Source: Hyphomicrobiales bacterium
Lineage (GTDB): Bacteria > Pseudomonadota > Alphaproteobacteria > Rhizobiales > Beijerinckiaceae
Assembly (NCBI GenBank): GCA_019247605.1
Contig: JAFBAS010000012.1
Span: forward strand, 1-62,787
Direction: 5' to 3'
Length of the DNA: 62,787 bases
Shown here: in pieces, positions 9,364-19,316 of the stretch
Numbering within the stretch: position 1 is the stretch's first letter
Layout of the letters: the number at the start of each line of letters is the position of its first letter
The notes under the pieces: model-generated
The model's database searches: none
The model's input: only the letters and a program-made list of their open reading frames with translations
Told to the model about the DNA's origin: nothing
Position numbers and translations under genes: made by a program

Positions 9364-11835
9364 TCAGAATGCGCCGCCGCCGGAGAAGCGGAAGACCTGC
9401 AAGCGGTCGAACTTATCCTTCGTCAAGGCATAGGCGAGATCGAAGCGGATGGGTCCGAGCGGCGAGTTCCAGATGAGCGAGCTGCCGATCGAGGAACGAA
9501 TGATGTGTGAATCATGCACGTTCACGCACTCGCTGACCTGGAAGTTATTGGTCGCCGCGAAAGATACCGGAGGATTACAGTTGACCGGGTTGGCGATCGT
9601 TCCGCCATAAAAGCCGGGGAAGAAGCGCTGCCCCTTGTAGCCGAACAACGTGCCCGCATCCGCGAATACGGCTCCCTTGATTCCGAGCTCGCGAGGGACG
9701 CCCCAGATCGGGAACTGGAATTCGAGCGAGGCTCCGTAATAGGTCGTGCCGCCGAGCGGATTGTCCTTGACGTCGCCGTTCGTGTCGCGCGGGCCGATGC
9801 CCTGCGGCGCAAAGCCACGCACGAGCTCAGGGCCGAGATTGAAGTTGTCGTTGATCTTCAGCTTCTCGCCACCATAGCCCCAGAGATAGCCGCCCTGAAG
9901 CTTCAGGAGACCGACGACGTCCTCGTAGACCTCATAATAGTATTTGGCGACGCCGGTGGTGCGCACCCACTTCGAATCCCCGCCCGCACCCGCGAAATCC
10001 TGTTTCACTTCGGCGAGAAGGCCCGAATGCGGGTCCTTGACGTTGTCGACCGTGTTGTAATCGAGCGTATACCCCGGAGCCGAGGTCACCGTCGTTCCCT
10101 TCGATTCCTTCAGGGCGATCGAGGCCTCGCCATTGGCGGAACAACCGACCAGGTTCACCGTGCCGTCGGGATTGAGCGGCGTGACGCCGGCAATCGGAAC
10201 CGAGCAATCGTTGAAAGGCTGCGACGGCTTGTTGGGGATGACGATGTCCGTTGCATAGAGCGCGTAGCGGGTGATGAAGGTCCATTCTTCCGTGAGCGGG
10301 AATCCAACGCGAACCTGGCCGCCAGTCGTACGCGAGGTGTAAAGCGCGTAGCGCGTATTGTCCTGGAACTTGGTGAAGAGATCGAAGCCCGCCGCCAATC
10401 TCTGGCCGAGGAAATACGGATCCGTGAAGGACAGCTCAATGCCATTCGAGCGCTGGCCGAGCGAGCCACCGAGTTTCACGTAATAGCCACGTCCGAGAAA
10501 GTTCGTCTCGGTTACCGACACCTCGCCGATAATCCCGTCCGTCGTGGAGTAACCGCCGGAGATCGAGAACGAACCGGTTGGCTGATCCTCCACGTCGACG
10601 ATCACGACGATGCGGTCAGGCGTGGAGCCGGGTTCGGTCGTGACTTTCACAGTCTTGAAGTAGCCGAGATTGTTGAGCCGCCGCTCGGCGCGATCCATCA
10701 AGACCTTATTGTAGGCATCGCCCTCGGCGAGGTCGATCTCGCGACGCACCACATCGTCATGGGTGCGCGTATTGCCCTTGATATCGATGCGCTCGATAAA
10801 GACGCGCGGACCTTCCTCGACGATGTAGCCGAGCGCGACCGTGTGGGTCGCCGGGTCACGCGTGCCGACAGGGCGCGCTTGGCCGAACGCAAATCCGCGC
10901 GCGCCGACAAGACCGGTAATCCCTTGAACGGTCTTCTCCACGAGCTCGGCGTTGTAGACGCTCCCGGTCGACGTGCGCACGGCGGAGCGGAGCTGATCGG
11001 CATCGATGCCTGGGATGTGCGATTCGACATCGACGGACCCGACCCTGTATTGCGCGCCCTCGTCGAGAACGACGGTCAGCACATATCCCCCCCGTGCCTC
11101 GTCGAAAACGGCGTCCGACGAGACCACGCGAAAATCGGCGTAGCCATTCTTGAGGTAATAACGGCGGATTTGCTCGAGATCGGCCGCCACGCGATCGGGA
11201 TCGTAGATATCCGAGGTCTTGAAGAAGCTGAGCCAGTTCGACTCGGTCGTCGTCATGATGTTCTTCAAGCGCCAGTTCGAGACGGCGTTGTTGCCGATGA
11301 ACTTGATCTCCTTGACACCTGTCTTCTCGTTTTCCTTGATCGTGAAGACCACGTCGACCCTGCCGTTCGGCAGATCGACCACCCGCATGGACACGTCCGC
11401 ATGGCCACGGCCCTGCTGGCGATAGAGGTCCTTCACGCGCTGCACGTCGGCTTGCGCCACGGCCTCGCTGAACGGCCCGCGCGACTTCGACAGCACGGTG
11501 GTTTCGAGCGTATCGGTCTTGAGCTTGTTGTTGCCCTCGAACACCACGCGCGAAATCTGGGTCTTGGCATTGATGGTGACGACCAAGTTCGAGCCCTGGC
11601 GCGTAACGGTCGACCCGGGGAAGAAACCGGCCTTGTCGAGCTCTGCCTTGGCGGCGGCAGGATCGAGCAGATTGCCATCACGGGTGACATAGCCCTTGAC
11701 CTGCTCGGGATCGACATTGCCGTTGCCGCGAACGATCACCCGCTGAGCGAAGGCTGGCAAAAGCCCAAACACCACGACCATCGCAACCGCGGCCACCCGA
11801 AACGCCGGAAGCCGAAGGGAAGTCCAATCAAACAT
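9364..11835 (-). CDS. bamA: Outer membrane protein assembly factor BamA
   Basis: An 823-residue Omp85 protein, the core of the BAM complex inserting beta-barrel proteins in the outer membrane. A signal peptide (VAAVAMVVVFGLLPAFA, cleavage before QRVIV) is followed by five POTRA domains to about residue 400 and a 16-strand barrel. The barrel ends in the expected aromatic residue (SGGGAF). The ATG at 11835 was chosen for the compact signal peptide. An in-frame GTG at 11865 has a GGGGAG ribosome site and would add ten residues, so it is a real alternative. It follows rseP after a 339-base gap. Confidence 0.94.
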   Translation of the reverse strand: MFDWTSLRLPAFRVAAVAMVVVFGLLPAFAQRVIVRGNGNVDPEQVKGYVTRDGNLLDPAAAKAELDKAGFFPGSTVTRQGSNLVVTINAKTQISRVVFEGNNKLKTDTLETTVLSKSRGPFSEAVAQADVQRVKDLYRQQGRGHADVSMRVVDLPNGRVDVVFTIKENEKTGVKEIKFIGNNAVSNWRLKNIMTTTESNWLSFFKTSDIYDPDRVAADLEQIRRYYLKNGYADFRVVSSDAVFDEARGGYVLTVVLDEGAQYRVGSVDVESHIPGIDADQLRSAVRTSTGSVYNAELVEKTVQGITGLVGARGFAFGQARPVGTRDPATHTVALGYIVEEGPRVFIERIDIKGNTRTHDDVVRREIDLAEGDAYNKVLMDRAERRLNNLGYFKTVKVTTEPGSTPDRIVVIVDVEDQPTGSFSISGGYSTTDGIIGEVSVTETNFLGRGYYVKLGGSLGQRSNGIELSFTDPYFLGQRLAAGFDLFTKFQDNTRYALYTSRTTGGQVRVGFPLTEEWTFITRYALYATDIVIPNKPSQPFNDCSVPIAGVTPLNPDGTVNLVGCSANGEASIALKESKGTTVTSAPGYTLDYNTVDNVKDPHSGLLAEVKQDFAGAGGDSKWVRTTGVAKYYYEVYEDVVGLLKLQGGYLWGYGGEKLKINDNFNLGPELVRGFAPQGIGPRDTNGDVKDNPLGGTTYYGASLEFQFPIWGVPRELGIKGAVFADAGTLFGYKGQRFFPGFYGGTIANPVNCNPPVSFAATNNFQVSECVNVHDSHIIRSSIGSSLIWNSPLGPIRFDLAYALTKDKFDRLQVFRFSGGGAF

Positions 11836-12174
11836 CGTCCGCCACCGCTCTAGCCAAAGAAGCACGCCCGCTCCCCGGGGGAATCTCTTTTCCCTGCCCT
11901 TCTATCGGGTTTCCAAGCCAGCGCAATCGCTCCACAGCGTTAAGGGATATTTATCGCCGGGGCGTGACCGCAAGGCCACGCCCTGGAGACGCTTGGATCA
12001 CCGCCCATCAGGCCGGGAGTGGCCCATCGCTCGATCGGAATGGCGAAAATTGGCGGGAAAATGTCGATTCGCCAAAGGGTCTCGCTTGTTACCCCTCGTT
12101 TGTACTTGGATTTGCGCCCTCGTCCGGGCGCACGAATAGAGCGCATTGCCCAGGCCATCACACCGGCGATGGGC
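11836..12174. other. rseP-bamA intergenic gap with a GCAA-capped hairpin
   Basis: The 339 bases between rseP and bamA hold no convincing gene. The clearest structure is a hairpin at 11960-11983: GGGCGTG pairs with CACGCCC, then an A/C mismatch, then CC/GG closed by GCAA. It lies about 125 bases before the bamA ATG. It has no U-run on either strand, so it is not an obvious terminator. It could be part of the bamA leader or a weak rseP terminator. No promoter consensus was recognised. Confidence 0.4.
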
Positions 12175-13314
12175 TCAGGAGGTGATCCGCCAGATGTCGT
12201 TGACCGTGACGAAGAGCATCAGGGCGACAACGAACGCAAGTCCCATGCGAAACCCCATCTCCTGCGTCCTTTCGCTCAGCGGGCGCCCGCGGGAGCCCTC
12301 GATAGCGAAGAACAAGAGATGGCCTCCGTCGAGAAGCGGAATGGGGAACAAATTTATGAGACCGACCGACACCGACATCCAGGCGATGAAATTGAAGAAC
12401 GGCACGAGGCCCCAACTTGCCACGACGCCGACCGCCTGGCCTATCCCGAGCGGTCCTGAGAGCTGGGACGCGGACTCGCGGCCCATGAGAATGCCGGCAA
12501 CATAGCCGAGCGTCTTCTCGATGAAGCCATATGTGTCGGAAATTCCGCTCCCAATGGCTCCGAGCGGCGTGGGGTAGGTGTAGTGAATGTCGCTGGGGTC
12601 GGTCGAGGGCGCCACGCCGACGCGCCCGATGTTCTGGCGGCCGAAGGGCGTCTTCACGTCGCTGAGGACCGGTGTGGCCGTGAGCGTGACTTGCCGACCC
12701 TGCCGCTCGACCACGAAGGTCAAGGTTGTGCCCGGATGGGTGCTCACGATCTGTTGGATGTCGGAGAAGCCGGCGATCGGCTGGCCATCGATCTGCAGCA
12801 CGAGGTCGCCTGGAAGAAAGCCGGCAGCTGCCGCGGGGCTCGCGGGCTCGACCTGCTCGATCCGCGGGGTCAGCGTCTGTCTGCCGTAAAAATACGCTGT
12901 CGCCGAGAAGATCGCGATCGCGAGAATGAAATTTGCCACCGGGCCCGCCGCGACGATGAGCGCGCGCGCCCAGACAGGCTGAGCCGGGAGGCTCTGGCGA
13001 CGCATTTCGGGCGACATCTTCGCAAGCGCGGCATCGTCGGGCATGCCGGCCGCATTCTGGTCGCCGTAGAATTTGACGTAGCCACCGAGCGGCATGGCCG
13101 CGACACGCCAGCGTGTCCCTTTTCGATCGTTGAAGCCGAAAAGCTCGGGGCCAAATCCCATGGAAAAGGTCGAAACTCCCACTCCACACAGGCGGCCTAC
13201 GATGAAATGGCCAAGTTCATGCACGAAAACCACGATTCCGAGCACGAGCAACATAGGTAGGACGTTACCGACCAGAATGTGCATCAATAGGGTCCCAAGT
13301 GAGAGAAGGATCAT
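12175..13314 (-). CDS. rseP: RIP metalloprotease RseP (site-2 protease)
   Basis: A 379-residue membrane zinc protease that cuts anti-sigma factors and remnant signal peptides inside the membrane. The zinc site HELGH is in the first membrane span (His at about residue 32). A PDZ domain (PAAAAGFLPGDLVLQIDG) lies near residues 150-170, and the third zinc ligand is in NLFPIPLLDGGH near the C-terminus. The start at 13314 is fixed by AAGGA eight bases upstream; a longer frame to 13455 has no family similarity. In most relatives dxr lies directly upstream; here cdsA does. Confidence 0.95.
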   Translation of the reverse strand: MILLSLGTLLMHILVGNVLPMLLVLGIVVFVHELGHFIVGRLCGVGVSTFSMGFGPELFGFNDRKGTRWRVAAMPLGGYVKFYGDQNAAGMPDDAALAKMSPEMRRQSLPAQPVWARALIVAAGPVANFILAIAIFSATAYFYGRQTLTPRIEQVEPASPAAAAGFLPGDLVLQIDGQPIAGFSDIQQIVSTHPGTTLTFVVERQGRQVTLTATPVLSDVKTPFGRQNIGRVGVAPSTDPSDIHYTYPTPLGAIGSGISDTYGFIEKTLGYVAGILMGRESASQLSGPLGIGQAVGVVASWGLVPFFNFIAWMSVSVGLINLFPIPLLDGGHLLFFAIEGSRGRPLSERTQEMGFRMGLAFVVALMLFVTVNDIWRITS

Positions 13315-13507
13315 CTTACGTCCTTGCTGTCGCTCGAATGTGGCAAGATCACGCCCAAACGCTGCCGGATCGTTTGAGGGCGTGCAAGGGCTCAGGCTCG
13401 CGTTAATGTCTCGTTGAGGATGATCCCAACCTTGTATGTGCTGCAAGTTGGCCAAAAGGCTTGGTTTACAACATGGTGAACGGCGAGAACGGTTTAAAAC
13501 TCATCCT

Positions 13508-14329
13508 TTAGGCCGACACGCCGAGCCCGGCGACGAGAACGAGCGAGGCGAACGCAAATCCATCCAGCCTGTCCATGAAGCCTCCATGTCCGGGAATGAG
13601 GCGGCTTGAATCCTTCACGCCATAGTGCCGCTTGAGCGCGGATTCGAAGAGATCGCCAGCCTGAACCGCAAAGCTCGCGACAAGGGCGAGCCCCAGCACG
13701 GAAGCGGGCGAATGCGGCGGGATGGCGCCTGCTGCATTGATGAGCATGGCGACGCCGACGCCCGCCAATGTTCCGCCGACAAAGCCGGACCAAGTCTTCT
13801 TGGGGCTTACGCTTGGCCAAAGCTTCGGCCCGCCAAGGCCGCGACCCGCGAAATAAGCGCCGATATCCGTCGTCCAGACGAGGGCGTAAAGCCAAAGCGT
13901 CCAAGCAAGACCATGCTCGGGTAATGAGCGCAAGACGACGACAGGTAGCGCGACGCAAGCCGCATAGGCGAGGCCGGCGGCGCCCATGAGCCCCGTGCTC
14001 CTCTTTTCGGCTCGCAGCGCGATGACGAGCGCGGCGATGAGGAGCGCGGCAAGTCCCAACCCGAGTGAGGAGCGCACCGCACCGATGGCGGCAGCCGTGA
14101 GCCCGATGGCACCGAGCGCCGTGGCCGTTATCAAGCGACCATAGCCGATCATGGCCAGGAACTCGGCGAGGAAGAAAGCCGCGGCCGCGACCCAGAAAAG
14201 GATGAAGGCCACGCCATCGATCAGCGTCGCGCCGATCGCCAACGCGCCAAGGCCGACCGCCGAGCCCACGCGCGAAGCCAGTTCATTTTGTGCAAGCCGC
14301 GCGAGGAGGGATCCGCTCTCGTCCTTCAA
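13508..14329 (-). CDS. cdsA: Phosphatidate cytidylyltransferase
   Basis: A 273-residue integral membrane enzyme making CDP-diacylglycerol from CTP and phosphatidate, feeding all phospholipid synthesis. Eight or so hydrophobic spans are visible, and the family signature is at the C-terminus ([19 protein letters not shown]). The start is a TTG at 14329 that shares bases with the uppS stop (TTGA) and has AAGGA upstream within the end of uppS. A longer open frame inside uppS has no similarity. This is a coupled uppS-cdsA pair. Confidence 0.93.
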   Translation of the reverse strand: MKDESGSLLARLAQNELASRVGSAVGLGALAIGATLIDGVAFILFWVAAAAFFLAEFLAMIGYGRLITATALGAIGLTAAAIGAVRSSLGLGLAALLIAALVIALRAEKRSTGLMGAAGLAYAACVALPVVVLRSLPEHGLAWTLWLYALVWTTDIGAYFAGRGLGGPKLWPSVSPKKTWSGFVGGTLAGVGVAMLINAAGAIPPHSPASVLGLALVASFAVQAGDLFESALKRHYGVKDSSRLIPGHGGFMDRLDGFAFASLVLVAGLGVSA

Positions 14330-15087
14330 GCGCGTTCCTTCAGCGAGGGAGCTCGCGAAGCGAGTCCGCCGAAGCGTCGATCCCGGCTCCTGAACTCGTT
14401 GATCGCGGACGCGAGAGCGGCGCCATCGAAATCCGGCCACAGCACCGGCATGAAAACGAGTTCGGCGTAAGCCGACTGCCACAACAGGAAATTCGACAGC
14501 CGCTGCTCGCCGGAAGTGCGTATGAGGAGGTCGGGATCGGGAATGCCGGCGGTATCGAGAAAGGCGGCAAATCCTTGTTCATCGAGCAAACCAGGTTCCA
14601 GATCGCCGCGCCGCGCCGCCTGCGCGATGGCCCGCGCGGCGGCAAGAATTTCCTGGCGCGCCCCATAATTGAACGCGACCACGAGGGTGAGGCCCTCGTT
14701 CGCGCAGGTCAAATTCTCCGCTTCGCCGAGAAGGTCCGCGATGTCCGCGGGTAGTCCCTGGCGCGATCCGATGAAGCGAACCTTCACGGCGCGCGCATGC
14801 AGATCGGCAAGATCGCGTCGGACGAATATCCGCAGCAAGCCGAAGAGATCGCCGATTTCCGCCGCCGGCCGGCGCCAATTCTCCGAGGAGAAGCTGTAGA
14901 TCGTCAGATAGCGGATTTCGAGCTCGATAGCGGCGCGCACCGTGCGCCGCAGGGCTTCGACGCCGCGCCGATGACCCTCGAGACGAGGAAGGCCACGTTT
15001 CGCGGCCCAGCGTCCATTGCCATCCATGATGATCGCAACGTGGCGAGGCGCGTCCGAACATTCCTCGTGCGCGCCGGCCTCTTGCAT
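14326..15087 (-). CDS. uppS: Isoprenyl transferase (undecaprenyl diphosphate synthase)
   Basis: A 253-residue cis-prenyltransferase making the C55 carrier lipid for peptidoglycan and O-antigen. The diphosphate-binding motif [10 protein letters not shown] is at residues 19-28, followed by [10 protein letters not shown] and [11 protein letters not shown]. The C-terminal part has the conserved [20 protein letters not shown]. The ATG at 15087 has GAAGAGGGA upstream. It is separated from frr by 279 bases without a gene, a wider gap than usual. Confidence 0.95.
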   Translation of the reverse strand: MQEAGAHEECSDAPRHVAIIMDGNGRWAAKRGLPRLEGHRRGVEALRRTVRAAIELEIRYLTIYSFSSENWRRPAAEIGDLFGLLRIFVRRDLADLHARAVKVRFIGSRQGLPADIADLLGEAENLTCANEGLTLVVAFNYGARQEILAAARAIAQAARRGDLEPGLLDEQGFAAFLDTAGIPDPDLLIRTSGEQRLSNFLLWQSAYAELVFMPVLWPDFDGAALASAINEFRSRDRRFGGLASRAPSLKERA

Positions 15088-15366
15088 GGCAGTTCGATCC
15101 CTCTTCACTGCAAAACCTTCAACGACGATGGTGCACGTGGAGTTTGCGCTACCGGTCCGGCCGGACAAATGGTTCCCGTTTTAGGGGAAAGGCGTGACCC
15201 CATTCCTGCAAAAATCGATGCTCGAATTCTCCAACGGATGGGTCGGCCCGTTTGGATTCGATCCGCGGCGCAATCGCAAAACTCGCAACCGCGCATGCTG
15301 AACTCCCGCGTGAAGCTTCGACATCGACGGTTGGACCCGCGAACAAGGTGGTCGGCGATCGACAAC

Positions 15367-15930
15367 TCAAACCTGCATGATTTCCTTTTCCTTCGCGGCG
15401 AGAACAGCATCGATCTCGGCGACCACCTGGTCCGTCGCCTTCTGCACCTGATCGCGCTGGCGCGCCACATCGTCCTCGGCGATCGCCTTTTCCTTCTCGA
15501 GCTTCTTGATCTGATCCATTCCCTCATGACGCACATGGCGCACGGCGACGCGCGCCTCCTCGGCGTATTTGTGGGCGATCTTCACCATCTCCTTGCGCCT
15601 CTGTTCGTTGAGCTCGGGGATACGGATGCGCAGAACCTGGCCCTCGACGGTGGGGCTCAATCCGAGATTGGCGCTGCGGATCGCCTTGTCGACCGCCGCG
15701 ACCATCGACTTGTCCCAGACCTGAACCGAGAGCATGCGCGGCTCGGGCACGCTGATCGTCGCCACCTGATTGATCGGCATATGGGAGCCGTAAGCTTCCA
15801 CGCTCACCGGCTCGATCAGGCTCGCCGAGGCGCGTCCGGTGCGCAGCCCGCCGAGTTCATGGCGGAAGGATTGCGTCGCGCCCTGCATGCGCCGTTTCAG
15901 TTCGGCAATGTCGAGAGGTGGGGTCGGCAT
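15367..15930 (-). CDS. frr: Ribosome recycling factor
   Basis: A 187-residue two-domain protein that splits post-termination ribosomes together with EF-G. The conserved [33 protein letters not shown] and [14 protein letters not shown] segments are all present, and the long three-helix bundle is charged as expected. It lies 67 bases downstream of pyrH. This pairing is near universal in bacteria. Confidence 0.97.
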   Translation of the reverse strand: MPTPPLDIAELKRRMQGATQSFRHELGGLRTGRASASLIEPVSVEAYGSHMPINQVATISVPEPRMLSVQVWDKSMVAAVDKAIRSANLGLSPTVEGQVLRIRIPELNEQRRKEMVKIAHKYAEEARVAVRHVRHEGMDQIKKLEKEKAIAEDDVARQRDQVQKATDQVVAEIDAVLAAKEKEIMQV

Positions 15931-15997
15931 GGCGTCCTGTCCTTTCAGCGCTTGCGTCGGCCGAGTTCAGCGCTGTCTCGGCGGCGGTCCTTGCTCT

Positions 15998-16738
15998 TCA
16001 CGGCGTCACCCGCGTCGAGGGGCGCCGCCCGCGCAGCGCGTCGGCGATGGCGTGCTCGCCCGAAAGCGCGGCCACGATTATCGACAACCGCGCCTCGCGA
16101 GCAAGGGCGAAAGCGGCCGTGTCCATGATCTTGAGGTCTCGCGAGATCGCCTCCGCATGACTGAGTTCCTCGAAACGAGTCGCTTTCGGATCGGTCCTCG
16201 GATCTGCCGAATACACTCCGTCGACCTGTGTCGCCTTGACCACGAGGTCACAGGAGAGTTCGGCGGCGCGCAGCACCGCCGCCGTGTCCGTGGTGAAATA
16301 AGGGTTGCCCGTGCCGCCGCCGAGCACGACGATGCGCCCCCGAGCGAGGTGGTCGCTCGCCTGTTGGCGCGAATAAGATTCGCAGATCGAAGGCGCGGGT
16401 ACCGCCGATTGGGTTCTCGCGGGGAAGCCAAAGGATTCGAGCGCGCCTTCGAGCGCAAGCGCATTCATGAGGGTGGCCAGCATTCCGATGGAATCGCCGC
16501 GGGCCCGATCGATCCCCTGCTCGAGCCCTTTGACACCTCGAAAGAAGTTGCCCCCGCCGACGACCACCGCCACTTGGTGGCCTTCAGCATGCACGGCGCC
16601 AAGATCGCGCGCGATGCGTGCGACCGTCGGTGGATCGAGGCCGAACAACCCCTCCCCCGCCAAGGCCTCCCCGGACAGCTTGATCAGGATGCGCGATTTC
16701 TTCGAAGACGAGCGCGGCTCTTCCTTCCCGATTTGCAT
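15998..16738 (-). CDS. pyrH: Uridylate kinase
   Basis: A 246-residue hexameric UMP kinase of the amino acid kinase fold. The motifs RILIKLSGEAL, VVVGGGNFFRG, TLMNALALEGAL and GGTGNPYFTTDTAA are in the usual order. In most alphaproteobacteria rpsB and tsf lie just upstream; here the gene is instead divergent from mazG across 216 bases, which must contain its promoter. Length is normal. Confidence 0.96.
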   Translation of the reverse strand: MQIGKEEPRSSSKKSRILIKLSGEALAGEGLFGLDPPTVARIARDLGAVHAEGHQVAVVVGGGNFFRGVKGLEQGIDRARGDSIGMLATLMNALALEGALESFGFPARTQSAVPAPSICESYSRQQASDHLARGRIVVLGGGTGNPYFTTDTAAVLRAAELSCDLVVKATQVDGVYSADPRTDPKATRFEELSHAEAISRDLKIMDTAAFALAREARLSIIVAALSGEHAIADALRGRRPSTRVTP

Positions 16739-16954
16739 GTCGCGCCATCCTCGATGTTTCGAGGCCGGCTTGTGCCAAAGACGAGATGCGCTGGCAAGGC
16801 ATGGAGCTTGGCGCCGAAGAATGCCCGGAAAAGCTCATCGCGCGAGCTTCTGGCCTTGAGCGCGGCTCGCGCGCGGTTTAGGCCGCCATGGATCGGGGCT
16901 GGACGACGGAAGTCCGAGGACCAGGGTACGGTCGCAGACGAGAGGAAATTCCAC

Positions 16955-17827
16955 ATGCATCACGAGGGCGCAAAGAGCCCCGATTCGACAAATCCCGAGC
17001 TTGATGGCGATGAGGGGAAGGTCCTGCTCCACGGCCCTTCTCGCCGTATCGAGATGTTGCTCGCGATCATGGCGGCGCTGCGCGACAGGCAAAGCGGCTG
17101 TCCGTGGGATGTCGCGCAGAGCTTCGCCTCGATCGCACCCTATACGATCGAGGAAGCTTACGAGGTTGCCGACGCCATTACGCGTGGCGACATGCGGGAA
17201 TTGCGCGAGGAGCTCGGCGATCTCCTGCTTCAAGTCGTATTCCATGCGCAAATGGGCGAAGAGGCGGGGTTGTTCGACTTCGGTGACGTCGTGCACGCGA
17301 TCACGGAAAAGCTCATCCGCCGCCACCCTCACGTGTTCGGGACGACGCGGGGCGCCGATCTCGAAGAGGTCAATGCCGCCTGGGAACGCATCAAGCGAGA
17401 AGAGAAGGCGGCGAAGCAGGAAAACCCTCCCGAGAGCATCCTCGACGGCGTGCCCCTCGCCATGCCCGCCCTCACCCGCGCCGAAAAGCTGCAATCGCGC
17501 GCCGCGCGTGTGGGTTTCGATTGGAAGACTCCGCAGCCGATCCTTGCAAAGCTGCGCGAAGAGATCGCCGAATGCGAGGCGGCGCTCGAGGCTGAGAGCG
17601 AGGCTGCCGTCAAGGACGAGGTGGGCGATCTCCTGTTCACGCTCGCCAATCTCGCCCGCCGTGTTGGCGTGGACCCAGAGGCGGCGGCTCGCGGCGCGAA
17701 TGCCAAATTCGAGCGCAGGTTTCGCGCCATGGAAGCCGATGCCGCCGCTCTTCAGCGCGACATGAAGATGATGAGCCTCGATGAACTCGAGGCCCTTTGG
17801 GTCGCGGCCAAAGAACGTCTCGGGTAG
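16955..17827 (+). CDS. mazG: Nucleoside triphosphate pyrophosphohydrolase MazG
   Basis: A 290-residue tandem MazG protein hydrolysing NTPs and dNTPs to monophosphates, a house-cleaning role. The first MazG domain (about residues 25-125) has GCPWD, the EE pair in YTIEEAYEVADAI, ELGDLLLQVVFHA and RHPHVF. The second (about 170-275) has LREEIAEC and KDEVGDLLFTLANLARR. The ATG at 16955 follows AGAGGAAA; a much longer upstream frame is antisense to pyrH and frr and was rejected. The MHS transporter follows 74 bases later. Confidence 0.94.
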   Translation: MHHEGAKSPDSTNPELDGDEGKVLLHGPSRRIEMLLAIMAALRDRQSGCPWDVAQSFASIAPYTIEEAYEVADAITRGDMRELREELGDLLLQVVFHAQMGEEAGLFDFGDVVHAITEKLIRRHPHVFGTTRGADLEEVNAAWERIKREEKAAKQENPPESILDGVPLAMPALTRAEKLQSRAARVGFDWKTPQPILAKLREEIAECEAALEAESEAAVKDEVGDLLFTLANLARRVGVDPEAAARGANAKFERRFRAMEADAAALQRDMKMMSLDELEALWVAAKERLG

Positions 17828-17901
17828 ACGCATTGATGGGTGAGCCGGCATGCCCTAACCTCTCTTCGCAACGACAAGAAAGGCCAGGGAGGGCCGGGGC
17901 A

Positions 17902-19236
17902 ATGACGCATATCGTGAGCGGTGCGGTGATCAAGCCCGCATCGGAGTCGATCGACTACGCGGACATGCGGCGCCGAGTGAAGGCGATTTTCATCGGCTCG
18001 ATCGGCAATCTCGTCGAATGGTACGATTTCTACGTTTACGCCGCCTTCCAGCTCTATTTCGCTCCGGCCTTCTTTCCCGGCTCCGACCCGGTGATCCAGC
18101 AACGCGATGCGGCCTTCTTCTTTTGGGCGGGCTTCGTCGTGCGCCCGCTCGGTGGCTGGCTGTTCGGCTTCCTCGCCGATCGCCATGGGAGACGAGGCGC
18201 ACTCATGGCATCGGTGCTTCTCATGTGCTTGGGCTCTCTGATGATCGCTGTGTTGCCGACCTATGCCTCGATCGGCGCCGCCGCGCCGCTGCTTCTCGGG
18301 TTCGCGCGCATCGTCCAGGGCCTGAGCCTCGGGGGCGAATACGGTACGAGCGCCACTTATCTCAGCGAGGTCGCCGACCCCAAGCGGCGCGGCTTCTATT
18401 CAAGCTTCCAATATGTGACGCTCATCGGCGGGCAGCTCGCGGCGATTCTCGTGCTTCTCGTTTTGCAGAAGCTTTTCCTCACCGAAGCCGAGATCAAGGA
18501 TTGGGGCTGGCGCATCCCCTTCGTCATCGGCGCGCTTCTCGCGGTCGTCGCGGCGATCATGCGATCCGAGCTTCAGGAGACGGATGCTTTCGAGGAGGCC
18601 AGGAAAAGGACGCCTGCGACGAATTCCTTGAAGGCGCTCTTCGCGCATCCGCGCGAGGTGCTCCTCGTCATCGGACTCACGCTCGGCGGCACCTGCGCCT
18701 TCTATACCTTCACGGTCTACATGCAGACCTTCCTCAAGCTTTCCGTTGGGCTCGACGCGGACACGACGACAATCGTCGTCGCCGGCTCGCTCATCTTCGC
18801 GATGCTTCTCCAGCCGATCTACGGCTTCGTCTCCGACCATATCGGGCGGCGCCCGGTGCTCACTTGGTTCGGCGTTTGCGGTGTCATCTTCACCTATGCC
18901 TTGCTCTCCGGCATACAGGCGACGAAGAGTGCGGCCGCGGCCTGGTGCCTCATCTCTTTTGCCTGGATCATCGTTGCGGGCTACACCTCGATCAACGCCA
19001 TCGTGAAGGCCGAGCTCTTCCCGACGCGCATTCGCGCCACGGGCGTCGGCCTACCCTATTCGCTCACGGTCTCGATCTTCGGCGGAACGGCCCCGGTGAT
19101 CGCGCTCCAGTTCAAGACCATGGGCCACGAGACCTGGTTTTACTGGTATCTCACAGCGTGCATCCTCTTTTCGCTCGTGATCTACACCACCATGCGCGAT
19201 ACGAAGCTCGACTCGGCGATGGAGCGCCATGAGTGA
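17902..19236 (+). CDS. MFS transporter, metabolite:H+ symporter (MHS) family
   Basis: A 444-residue transporter with 12 predicted membrane spans. The family marks are GSIGNLVEWYDFYVYA in span 1, DRHGRRG in the loop between spans 2 and 3, and RIVQGLSLGGEYGTSATYL in span 4. MHS proteins carry dicarboxylates, alpha-ketoglutarate, shikimate or proline/betaine with protons; the sequence resembles the alpha-ketoglutarate permease group but the substrate cannot be fixed. The ATG at 17902 has AGGGAGGG upstream. Being directly before the carboxylase pair suggests import of an organic acid for the same catabolic route, which is inference. Confidence 0.88.
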   Translation: MTHIVSGAVIKPASESIDYADMRRRVKAIFIGSIGNLVEWYDFYVYAAFQLYFAPAFFPGSDPVIQQRDAAFFFWAGFVVRPLGGWLFGFLADRHGRRGALMASVLLMCLGSLMIAVLPTYASIGAAAPLLLGFARIVQGLSLGGEYGTSATYLSEVADPKRRGFYSSFQYVTLIGGQLAAILVLLVLQKLFLTEAEIKDWGWRIPFVIGALLAVVAAIMRSELQETDAFEEARKRTPATNSLKALFAHPREVLLVIGLTLGGTCAFYTFTVYMQTFLKLSVGLDADTTTIVVAGSLIFAMLLQPIYGFVSDHIGRRPVLTWFGVCGVIFTYALLSGIQATKSAAAAWCLISFAWIIVAGYTSINAIVKAELFPTRIRATGVGLPYSLTVSIFGGTAPVIALQFKTMGHETWFYWYLTACILFSLVIYTTMRDTKLDSAMERHE

Positions 19237-19316
19237 GACGATGGGCCTCGAGGCTTGAAGAGCGCGCGGTCTTGGTCCCGGATTGATTCTCCTCCAGCGA
19301 CGAAAGAGCGGAAGCT

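Noticed and set aside
9514-11853. A 779-codon open frame on the plus strand opposite bamA
   Set aside because: It mirrors the codon structure of bamA at high GC, with no family motif and a charged, biased composition.
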